A DNA stretch of 64,000 bases from Stagonosporopsis chrysanthemi (taxonomy: Eukaryota > Ascomycota > Dothideomycetes > Pleosporales > Didymellaceae): NCBI GenBank assembly GCA_022560025.1, contig JAFISE010000010.1:277009-341008 (forward strand), read 5' to 3'. The notes under the pieces were generated by a model. The model searched no databases. It saw only the letters and a list, made by a program, of their open reading frames with translations, and had not been told where the DNA came from. Every line of letters starts with the position of its first letter. Positions within the stretch are counted from its first letter, which is position 1. A program made the translations under genes and the position numbers. This document shows, piece by piece, positions 33,093-42,647 of this stretch.

Positions 33093-35667
33093 TCAGAGAT
33101 CGTCGACGTCGATGTCGATGGCGTCTGGGTTGGCCGCGGGCTGCTCCGCGGGCGCAATGTTGCCCTTGAGTCCAGTGGAGGCGGCGACGAAGCCGGCGGG
33201 GGCGCGGGCCTGGCGCTCCAGCGCGGCCATGGCGTCTTCGCCGGGTGCTGCATCGTCGGCATTGCCGTTGTCGAGGCCGTCGGGTGCGGCGCCGCGCGCG
33301 ATGGCTTGCGAGGCGATGAAGTTGACGTCGGTGCTGGGGCGGATTAGTTTGGGTGTCGAAATGGGAGAGGGTAAGGGTGGGGTAGACGTACTTGTACTGC
33401 GCCTGCACGCTGCGCTTAATGCGCAGCATCTCCTTGTAGGTGTCCTCGTTTCCGTGCTGGACCTCGAAACTCTCCCATTTCTTCCAGAACTCGGGGCTTG
33501 TTCGAGGGTCGCAGAACTGCGATGCGTGGCCGTAGATGGCTCTTGCACGGTCAATCTCTCCCAATCTCCTCTCCATCTCTGCAAACTTGAGACACATTTC
33601 CTTTGCCTCGCCGTCCGGTAGTGCGGCGATAGCGCGCTCGTAGATTGGACGTGTGGATGTGAGACCAAAGTTCGACGCGGATTTGGTGATGTAGAAGTTG
33701 AACATCTCCATGCGGTCTTCGTCGGCGACTGCTCGGGTTGCGCGCTCGTAGATGCGCATTGCATGGCGTGCGAGACCGCGGTCCTCCTCGAGTGCGCCGT
33801 ACATGAGGTACAACACCTTGGCGAACTTGGGCGGGCACCCTTCGACAGCCTGTTCGAAGAGATCTCGGAGGCGCTCCATGCCAATCTTGCGGTCGACAGC
33901 TTTGGTAAGGTACAAGTTCCAGATCTCGAAGGCAACGGGGTAGCTGAAGAGATCGAGACCACGCTCATAGACCTTGAAGCAGTCCTCAAAGTAATTGTTC
34001 TCCTCGAGCAGGTTGGCGTAGTTGACGACAGTCTGCGGTGTGGCGATGCGGAGCTCGAATATTCTCTCGTACACCTTCTTCGTCTCCTCAAGTGTGCTGA
34101 CACTCTCAACGAGATCGACGTAGAAGCTCCACAGCTTCCAACTTTTGTGCACGCGCTGCTGCGGCGTCAAAGACTCGTCGAAATAGTCGACGTTTGACCG
34201 CTTCGGCGCTTGTGTTGCCTTGGCCATGATCTCAACAGCCTTGTCGAAGTTTTCGTTACGTAGCTCCATCTCGGCCCATTCGACCCACATCTCAGCAAGC
34301 TCAGCAACAGACTTGAAGGGGACCTTGACAGCCTTCTCCATGATAGCACGAGCGTTGTGCAAGCTGCCACCGGCTTCGTAGAACTTGGCGTAGTTGGTCC
34401 AGAGCTCGTGGAACTTGCCGACTGCTTTCTTCGGATGTATCGCAGCAATGGCGTCTGTGTACGTCTGTACCAACTCCTTCTTATTGTCGCCCCACAGGGC
34501 AACGCGCTTCTCCCATTCAATGACGTTGTGTGGGTTCTGCCGTAACAGGACGTCGTTGAGCAAAAAGGGTCTTCGTTGCATAAGCGACTCGAAGCGGACC
34601 AGCCGGATGTCGAGGTCCGCGTCGGCAGCTGTGTCTAACTTTGTTTTCTCTGAACGAGCAGCTGCGTCGTTCATCTTGATTCCAATCATGGTTTCCTCGG
34701 CCTCCACATAGGTGTCGAAGACCATGGAGAAGTCGCGGACTGTCATGACTGTGGTGATGGCCTCCTCGAAAACGTCGCGTGCCTTCTCGTACTCGCCCTT
34801 GTGCATCCAGTAGCGTGCAAGGCCAACCCAGAGCACGCCCCGCTGGTCGGGAAACTTGGCAATGCCGCTGTGGATGATTTTCTCGACATCGATACCACTG
34901 TCGTCGCTGGTATCGATTTCCTTGGCGTGGTCGATCAAGAGGTCAATCATCTCGGTCCAGAACTGAAAGGGCCCCTTTGCCTCCTTGCTCTTGAAACGCG
35001 GGTTGTCGAGGATCTCCATGTACTTGGTGACGGCCTCGGTGTACTTGCGCATGTCCTTGAGCAGCTCGATGAAGTCCTCGGCGTCCTCGGGGTGGATCTG
35101 CATGTAGCGGCGCCAGATGCGGACGGCGGTCTCGCCCGAGGCAGAGGTCGCAAAGGGGCGGTATAGGGCCCAGATGCGGTTGTGCTGGGTCAGCGGCAGG
35201 GCACGCAGGGCGCGGTCGAAGGTGCGGCGGGTGGTGGTGACGAGGGGCTGCTGCATCAGGAAGGCCAGGTACATCTCCCAGATGCGCGGCATCTTGTTCA
35301 GCAGCACCAGGGCGCGCTCAAACAGCGAGTTGACCTTGAGGAAGTGCGGGGCAAACTTGGCCGGGTTCTTCTTCGCGACATGGCGGGTGCGCAGCTCGAG
35401 GTACAGCTTCCACAGCTTGAAGGAGCGCGGCAGGGTGGTGACGGCGCGCTCGAGGACAAAGGCCTGCTCGAGGATGCTGCCGCGGCTGCGTTTGAAGCCG
35501 TAGTAGTCCAGCCACGGCTTGACGCTGCCGGGGTTGCGCTGGATGTCCTGCTCGTAGGCGACGTCCTGGTCGGTGATCAGGAAGAGGTCGGCCGGGCGCT
35601 CCATCTTGCGCTTCGCGAGGGGCGCGGGCGCGGGCGCGGGCGCGGTTTGGAGGAGCTGAGCGGGCAT
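33093..35667 (-). CDS. SYF1: Pre-mRNA-splicing factor SYF1 (XAB2 homologue)
   Basis: HAT-repeat scaffold of the Prp19/NTC complex needed for spliceosome activation and stability. Exons complement(join(33093..33333,33392..35667)), 838 aa, matching the 800-870 aa of fungal Syf1; the 58-bp intron has a GTACGT donor and a CCCCAG acceptor. HAT repeats fill the protein from about residue 30 to 740, recognisable by recurrent W-x-x-Y/L and Y-x-R-A-L blocks (SVKPWLDYYGFKRSRG, PRIWEMYLAFL, HELWTNYAKFYE, FEIWNLYLTKAVDRKIG). The C-terminal tail is Ala/Pro-rich and ends in an acidic DIDVDDL. The ATG at 35667 is chosen over the upstream open frame to 35856, which is Arg/Pro-rich leader. It shares its upstream region with VMA8. 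Confidence 0.95.
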
Positions 35668-36062
35668 TACAGCGCCAGGGTGGGCGTGGGACTGCCCGCG
35701 GCGCGGATCGCGGAGGTGTCGGGCGGCAGGCGGGCGGGCGAGCTCGTCGATGGGCAAGCGCGGAGACTTTACTTTGACTTTGAAGTTCTGAGGCGTGCAG
35801 CGCTGCCGTCGGGCGCTGCTGCCAACTGCCAATGAGCGCACGAGCCGCTGCCCCACCCGCCAGCGCCGCCGAGTTGGCAGCAGCTGCTACTGCGTCACGG
35901 CCGCTGCTCGAATCCGCGCTCCACGCTGCACGCTGCACAACGTCGACCGGACTGCACTCGTCGCCCGCCCGCCCGCCCGCCCACCACACCACACGCTGCC
36001 ATTGCACGGCGGATTTCCGGTTGGCGCTCTAGACCTGCCCGTACACTGCACACCTCGCAGCC
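35668..36062. promoter_or_regulatory. Divergent promoter SYF1 / VMA8
   Basis: 395 bp between opposite starts of two housekeeping genes. GC-rich with CCCGCCCGCCCGCCCGCC at 35960-35980, a 4-bp repeat. Presumed bidirectional promoter; no factor assigned. Confidence 0.55.
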
Positions 36063-37080
36063 ATGTCCGGCAGTGGAGTATGTCTCTTATCGTGCATGCA
36101 CGCATGTGCATGCATGCAACTGCGCACTGCTTCGCTGCTAACACGACCGCCAGGCCAGAGAGGCCGTCTTCCCCACGCGCCAGTCGCTGGGGCTGATGAA
36201 GACGAAGCTCAAGGCCGCGCAGCAGGGCCACGATCTGCTGAAGAGGAAGAGCGAAGCTCTGACAAAGTAGGCATTGACGACCGCCATCATCAGCCCCAAA
36301 CTCCCTACTGACCGTCCACAGACGCTTCCGAGGTGCGAACATGGCATGCCCTTGACACCCTTCCCCCCAGCTAAGACGACCAGAAATCACACGCCGCATC
36401 GATGAAGCCAAACGCAAGATGGGCCGCGTCATGCAGGTCGCCGCCTTCTCGCTCGCCGAAGTCTCGTATGCCGTCGGCGGCGACATTGGCTACCAGATCC
36501 AGGAGTCGGCCAAGCAGGCGCGCTTCCGCGTGCGCACCAAGCAGGAAAACGTCTCTGGAGTCTTCCTGCCGCAGTTCGAGAGCTACACCGTCGAGGCCAA
36601 CAATGACTTTGCCCTAACTGGTCTGGGCAAGGGTGGCCAGCAGATCCAGCGGTGTAGAGAGACATATGCGCGCGCCGTCGAGACACTAGTTGAGCTGGCG
36701 AGTCTGCAGACCGCCTTTGTCATCCTGGACGAGGTCATCAAGGTGGTCAACCGCCGTGTCAACGCCATGTATGTGGTTGGAGTGCGTCCAACGAGCTGCT
36801 GCTAACACATCCTAGCGAGCACGTCATCATCCCACGCACCGAGAACACGATCAAGTACATCAACTCGGAGCTTGATGAGCTCGATCGAGAGGAGTTCTAC
36901 CGCCTGAAGAAGGTGTCTGCAAAGAAGAAGGGCGATGCCGCTGCCGAAGAAGCCATAAGACAGGAGAAGAAAGCGGCGGCGGCCGCCAACGAAGAGAGTG
37001 AACCCCAGAAGGCAGCAGAGGAGGCAGCAGGCAGCAAAGACATTCTGGGAGACGAAGACAACCAGGACGTCATCTTCTAG
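36063..37080 (+). CDS. VMA8: V-type ATPase subunit D (Vma8)
   Basis: Central rotor-stalk subunit of the V1 sector of the vacuolar proton pump. Exons join(36063..36077,36154..36266,36322..36332,36384..36768,36816..37080), 262 aa. The first exon is 15 nt and the third only 11 nt; both are forced by the family sequence (SEALTKRFREITRRIDEAK can only be built through the 11-nt exon). Conserved blocks: REAVFPTRQSLGLMKTKLKA, GHDLLKRKSEALTKRFRE, QENVSGVFLPQFE, LGKGGQQIQRCRETY, then NAIEHVIIPRTENTIKYI. The long N- and C-terminal helices form the coiled-coil rotor shaft. The C-terminus is Ala/Glu-rich. Length agrees with yeast Vma8 (256 aa). Confidence 0.96.
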
Positions 37081-37276
37081 CATCTTGGCTGTCTTTAAAA
37101 TTCCTTCAAACGTCTTCAGCATATGCCAGCCCGTACTCTCCATCTGAACACATCCAACCACATAGAACGCGCACGTAATGAACAGCGACAGTCTTGCATT
37201 CGACCATCCATGTATAATCTGAACAAGGTATCATAAACATCATAACGCCCTTTTTGCATATCTCCCTCTACCGCAT

Positions 37277-38251
37277 CTACTGCCTTTGGTATGTGACCTT
37301 CATGGGCACACCCTCCTTGCCCACCAGCGTCCCGCTCGTCGCCTCCTTGGCCGTGATAGCAAACTGCTCGTTCTCGAACTCTGCAAACGCCACCGCGCGA
37401 ACAGACACGAGGCGGACTTCCTTGAAGCCCTCGAACCGCTCGAAGATGTCCGACAGCGCCTCCTCGTCCACATCGCGCGGGATGTTCTGCAGGAACAGCG
37501 TCTTGTTCGGGCGCACGTACTCGTCCGGCACAACGGCGGCGCCAGACTTTGCGGGGCGGGGTTTGGTCTCGGTGGTGGGCGGCCGGGCAGCAGCTTTGGC
37601 GTCTTCCTCTGCGCGCTTGAAGTCTGTCCATCCATAATTAGCACGTGCAGCAGCGTACGTACGTACATACGCCTGCGGGGCGTGGGGGTGCCAGCAACAC
37701 ACCTTTGAGCATCAGGCGCTTGCGCTTGTGCTCCTCGAACAGCTCGGCGGCCTTACGCTTGACCGTCTCGTCGCTGTGCGTCCGCGCGCGCGAGACCTTG
37801 ACCGGCTTGCCGTACAGCTCGAACCCGTTCATTTCCTCGACGGCGTCCAGCGCGCTCTTCTCGCTGTCAAACACCACAAAGGCCTGGCCCTTGCGCTTGA
37901 GCGACGACTTGGCAATGATGTCCAGCACGGGGCCGTAGTACCCGAACACGCGCGTCAGCGCCTCCTTCATGGTGTCGATCTTGATGCGCTCCTCGAGGTT
38001 GTTCACCTAGACAACAGCATTGCGGTTAGACGAGGGTGCCGGCGCCGCGGTGTGCAATGCGTGCGCCATGCAGCGAGCAAAGGGGGGAACTTACGTAGAT
38101 TCTGGGACGGGTCGTGTCAGTGCTGGACCTACCTTTTGAGTGTGTGCTGCGAGGCTTTCAAGACTTACGTTTCCACGGGCACGGGGTATTTAGACACGTC
38201 GATTTGGGGCACCCCGCCGGTCAGAACTACGCCTTCCATTCTGTCTGCCAT
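37277..38251 (-). CDS. U1A/U2B''-type snRNP protein (two RRMs)
   Basis: SNF-family spliceosomal protein that binds a U1 or U2 snRNA stem-loop. Exons complement(join(37277..37623,37703..38006,38095..38101,38169..38251)), 246 aa. The second exon is only 7 nt (last base of T, then I-Y) between a GTAAGT donor and consensus acceptors; skipping it would shift the frame. RRM1 covers about residues 28-110 (IYVNNLEERIKIDTMKEAL; RNP1 KGQAFVVF), then a charged helical linker with KRKAAELFEEHKRKR, and RRM2 forms the C-terminus (TLFLQNIPRDVDEEALSDIF; RAVAFAEFENEQFA). It ends MKVTYQRQ. Which of the two snRNPs it serves, or both as in Drosophila SNF, cannot be decided here. 3' end converges with VMA8 (196 bp apart). 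Confidence 0.92.
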
Positions 38252-38873
38252 GTTGGGCCGACGCTGAGTGGAGTTGTTTTGGATTTACTGGGTGGTCGAG
38301 GTCGTCAAGCTTGAGCTGGGAAATGGCACGCGCTAGGGACAGGTCACGTGTCGGCCGCTGTTGGTCCTTGGATGAGCGAAGGCACTTTTGTACCTCACAT
38401 ATCTTGCAAACACAGTTCATAGACTTTTGGACAAATGCAATGAGCCAATTGGAACTGAGTGTTGTATTGCATCTTAAATCTATTTGTTCGCCCTTGGGCA
38501 GTTCAAGTTGACACACTACCTACCAACAACGTACAAACCTTCCACGATGACGGGTCTTACATGTTGCGCAGTGCTCCAATAGTGTGATTGCTGTCATTTA
38601 TCATCAAAACTCACATCAACGGCTCTTCCAATTGTGCACACAATCTGTAGAATGAGCTAACCCAGACTGACGTCACCTTATCACTTTTCGAGCACCACGC
38701 TATACCTACAGACACTACCCATCCATTACAATTATCCGTATGTCCAAGACCTCAACTGGAAGCTCTCCCCCATGCCACCGCCCCTACATAACCCCAACCC
38801 CGGAAGAACTTTAACCAGCTAGCATTACATCCCCCAACCCCCAACCCACCCCATCTATAGCACCATACCCACA
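38252..38873. promoter_or_regulatory. Divergent promoter snRNP gene / MFS transporter
   Basis: 622 bp between opposite starts. The last 150 bp before 38874 are C/A-rich (CCCC-AACCC tracts), a typical fungal leader. No binding site assigned. Confidence 0.45.
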
Positions 38874-40371
38874 ATGCCCACCCGCTCCAAACCCCCCCTC
38901 GGCCTCCCCTGGCGCTCCAGCACCCTCTTCATAACCCTCACCGTCGGCATGGGCGCCTTCACCGACCTCTTCCTGTACGGGCTGATCGTGCCCGTGCTGC
39001 CGTTCCTGCTGGACGACCGCGTGGGCATCCCGCAAGCCCAAGTCCAGGGCACCGTTTCCATGTTGCTCGCTGTGTATGCGGCGGCATCGTGCGCCACGTC
39101 GCCGGTGGCGGGCGTGCTGGCGGATAAGTACGCGGCGTCCAGACAGCTGCCGTTTACGGCGAGCTTGGTGATGTTGGTTGCGGCGACGGTGTTGTTTGCG
39201 CTGGGGAGGAGTGTGGCGGTTTTGGTTGTTGCGAGGGTGTTGCAGGGGGCGTCGGCGGGTGAGTGTGGCGCACTTGAATGGGTCTTTGTTGGGTGTGTAC
39301 TGACGATTCCCAGGTGTGGTGTGGACGCTGGGTCTGGCTATCGTTGTCGAGACGGTGGGACAGGAGAATCTGGGGAAGACAATGGGGACGATTTTCAGCT
39401 TCATATCGGTTGCTGGACTGTTTTCGCCCATTTGTGGAGGTCTGCTGTATGCCAAGACGGGGTACAAGGGGGTTTTTGGTGTGGGAATTGGACTTGTGGC
39501 TATTGACTTCGTCCTGCGATTGTTGATGATCGAAAAGGGGGTCAGGGAGAAGTATATGCCTAACTCACACAGCGGGACGGAGGAAACCAACTCCGCCAAT
39601 GATGCCGAAGAGACTGAACACACTCCTCTCCTCCCAAACCCTAACGACAACCCCGTAGACCACCGCTATCGCCTTTCACCCCCCAAGAACCGCATCACCC
39701 GCGAACTCCCCATTCTGCTACTGCTCCGCGACCCTGGCCTCCTGACCGCCATCCTCGTTGCCTTCATGCAAGCCGCCCTCCTCGGCTCCTTCGACGCCAC
39801 CGTCCCCCTCGTTGCCGAATCCGCCTTCAACTTCGACAGTCTAAAAGCCGGGCTTCTCTTCTTCCCACTGGGTGGCGCAGACTTCTTCCTCGGCCCCGTG
39901 TTTGGCTGGGCCGTCGACCGGTATGGACCACGATTGTTCTCTGTGCTGGGCTTCGCGTTCCTGGTCCCAACGCTGGTGTTGCTGCGGCTGCCTGAGGAGT
40001 CTGCGATACTGGAGAGGCTGGATGATGGGCATTTGATCGCGCTGTATGCGTCGATCCTCTCGTTGAATGGCGCGGGACTCGCCATTATAGGTTCGCCGAG
40101 TATCGTCGAGGCGGGACGCCTGGTGGAGAATTACTCGAAGGCGAATCGGCATATTTTCAGCGAGGGAGCGCCATGGGCGCAGTTGTATGGTATCAACAGC
40201 ATGGTATTCAGTGGAGGATTGACCGTGGGCCCGCTGGTTGCTGGGTCGCTTAGGGAGAGGATAGGCTATGGTAATATGAACGCCGTGTTGGCTGGTGTGT
40301 GTCTGTTGACGGCAGTACTGGCCGGACTTTTCATTGGGAAAAAGGGGGAGAAAGTGGACAGCCACAATTGA
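38874..40371 (+). CDS. MFS transporter, DHA1-like (vesicular-amine-transporter type)
   Basis: Exons join(38874..39258,39314..40371), 480 aa, one 55-bp intron (GTGAGT donor, TTCCCAG acceptor). Twelve predicted TM segments: TM1 ends in DLFLYGLIVPVLPFLL, the TM1-TM4 half carries AGVLADKYAASRQLPF (motif A) and ARVLQGASAGVVWTLGLAIV (motif C-like, typical of VMAT/tetracycline exporters). A long charged cytoplasmic loop (about residues 210-265) separates the halves, and the second half includes FGWAVDRYGPR. Cytosolic tail short. Substrate unknown; the resemblance to vesicular amine transporters suggests a proton antiporter. Confidence 0.9.
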
Positions 40372-40824
40372 GCATGACGCTCGAAATAGAGCGCTACATA
40401 GAATGTCGGTGTGCGCGCCTGCATTAGTTTAAGTGAGCATATTACATAGAACTGCATAGTTACTCAGATAAAGGACATGGCCGATAGCACGGAGTGTAAA
40501 ATGAAATGAGAAGGATCTGAAAGGCGCAGGTCGACTCGTGAGATATGGAATCGAGAAAGCAGACGTCATCATTTGTCGTGAATTCACATATACCTACTAG
40601 CATACAATCGTCAATTCTTAGCGATCAATGAATGACCGACCGTGATCACGATCGGCCAAGGTATGAGGGTCGCGAGAATGTGCGGTGAATCCTCAGTATC
40701 ATGCAACATCGTCTTCAGCGATGTATGATGAAGACGCAAGCTCATTGCCATGCATGGTCATGTACGTTTGGTATTATGCTTCTTTTCCTGCTCTATTGTG
40801 CCATATAATATGGACCGTCATCCT
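40372..40824. other. Convergent 3' flanks
   Basis: 453 bp between the MFS stop and the PP2A stop. No ORF or repeat of note; probably holds the 3' UTRs of both genes. Confidence 0.5.
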
Positions 40825-42068
40825 CTACAAGAAGTAGTCCGGAGTCCTGCGCGAGACCATTGGCTCGCCGGCGCGTGGGCAGGGATCGAATTGCAAGCTG
40901 TGCTAGAGTCAGTAGGGCGCGCATTCGATAAGGTGTTGAACTCACAAAGTGTACTTGAGATGCTCATCGATCTCCATGATGGCCGCCTGGTTACCGCATC
41001 TGTAGCAGTAGTTCGGTGCTGTGACTGTCAGTAACAAGAAGTGCAGTAGGACGAAGAAATCCTTACCCGAGAAAATTGTCACGACATTCCTATCCTGCGA
41101 CCAGTTGTAGCCTTCCATAACAAGCTGGTGAGCTCGCGCCACCAGGGTCAAGCCGTTGTTGTGGTTGAACGCCTCCGAGATGTCCTGGCCGAAGGTGTAA
41201 CCCGCACCACGGGGAGATATTCCCCAACCGCACCTGTCATCAGGGTCCGACCAGAGAAGGTCGCACATGGGCCCTTCGTGAGGAACTTCCTGAATGCGGT
41301 CAAGCGCTCTGATATTGTCGAGTGTGTCGATGCTAGGCGAGAGACCGCCGTGCAAGCAGAAGATCTGGTTGTCGATCAGGGCAGTGAGAGGGAGGTAGTC
41401 GAAAAGGTCTGTGAAGTACTTCCAGACGTTGGCGTTGCCGTATTTGCGGAGGCACTCGTCGTAGAAGCCATAGACTTGGGTGATCTGTCTCGACTCGTGG
41501 TTTCCACGGAGGATAGTAATGCGCTGGGGGTATCGAATTTTAAGTGCAACAAGAAGGGTCACGGTCTCGACGGAGAAGTATCCTCGATCGACGTAGTCAC
41601 CTAAAAGGGGTCAGCACGCGACACGTCAAGTTGGCGGTCAGCATACCCATGAAGAGGTAGTTTGTGTCTGGATTGGGGCCGCCAATCTTGAACAACTCCA
41701 TCAGGTCGTGGAACTGTCCATGAATATCACCACAGACTGTGACAGGGCATTTCTGGGCGGGCGTCAGATATAGCATCCTAGGGCAGGGAGGGGGAACATA
41801 CCACTGGCTGTACGTTGGACTCTTCCTGAAGGACTTCGCGGGCCTAGGTTACCACATCGTTAGACTTTATTTCTCTGCGCAAAGCGTCTGCGCGCGTCGC
41901 GCGTACCTTGTCGCACAGCCTCTGGACGTCGCTCTCCGCCAGTTGCTTGCATTGCATGAGGCTCTCAATCCAACCGTCCAGGGTGGGGATTGTGGTGGGC
42001 TCCGAGGCAGGGGCCGACGACAGCTGCATAGGCTCGGGCATCTTGACATCCTCCATATTCGTGTCCAT
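40825..42068 (-). CDS. PPH21: Protein phosphatase 2A catalytic subunit
   Basis: Ser/Thr phosphatase of the PPP family. Exons complement(join(40825..40897,40946..41018,41067..41600,41647..41752,41802..41843,41907..42068)), 329 aa, five introns of 46-63 bp, including a 42-nt exon. Metal-binding signatures are complete: GDIHGQFHDL, GDYVDRGYFSVE, LRGNHESRQITQVYGFYDEC, plus the PP2A-specific APNYCYRCGNQAAIME. The C-terminus ends in RRTPDYFL, whose last Leu is carboxymethylated in PP2A (family knowledge), which separates it from PP4 and PP6. An N-terminal extension of about 20 residues precedes the catalytic fold, as in yeast Pph21/22. Every splice join restores conserved family sequence. Confidence 0.96.
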
Positions 42069-42647
42069 AGTGGCGGCGTGGCGGGTGCGGTGATGAGCGA
42101 GTGGGGGTCGATTGTTATGGAGGTCGAGCTGTCGAGGGGTTCTTGCCCTTTCAAACTTGGCAGATGACGTGCAACCGGCGAGCAACCAGAATCAAAGGTG
42201 AGCTTGGGTTCTGCAGAGGTGCCCGGTGGGTTTAGAAAGCAACACAAGCAAGCACGATAAGATCTAGAACGGTACCCAGTTCGATCGGGCAATGGGGCAA
42301 TGAATTGGCTTGCATCGCACTGCACGGATCGCTGTGCTTGGCCAACCGCTGCTCGGGGCGGGGCGACCTATCTCCGGTTCAGCTGCTATCAGATGATCTG
42401 ATAAGAGAGTGAGGCTGCAAGGGTGGGTCTGGCTTATCGATTTGGCGCATCGGCCCCTTGGGGGTTAGCGCGAAATGGTAGCGCGTTAGCCTTCTATATA
42501 ATCGCGGCTGCGCTCCCGCTGCCGCTTCCTTCTCTCCACATAAGCGCGTCGCGACTGCCACACACTGCTCTTACCACCACAACGACTCACGCATCGCAGC
42601 TGCACTTCTATCAAGCTTCCCACACGCACAGCTACTCGCATCGCGAG
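42069..42647. promoter_or_regulatory. Divergent promoter PP2A / ULP1 with tRNA-like half
   Basis: 579 bp between opposite starts. Contains a 39-nt sequence resembling the 5' half of a tRNA-Arg (42459-42497, listed separately), followed by TATATAA at about 42496 and a pyrimidine-rich leader before the ULP1 ATG. Confidence 0.5.
42459..42497 (+). other. tRNA-Arg(UCU)-like 5' half (relic or chance)
   Basis: From 42459: 7 nt acceptor-like, TA as positions 8-9, a perfect 4-bp D stem GCGC (468-471 and 481-484) around loop GAAATGGTA with the conserved GG, then TTAGC and a seven-base loop CTTCTAT. That loop has C32, U33, anticodon UCU, A37. After the loop the expected GCTAA stem strand, T-arm and GGTTCGA box are absent, so it is not a complete tRNA gene. 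Confidence 0.4.

Noticed and set aside
38811..39650. Minus-strand 279-codon frame
   Set aside because: Antisense to the first exon of the DHA1-like MFS gene, which has an intact family sequence on the plus strand.
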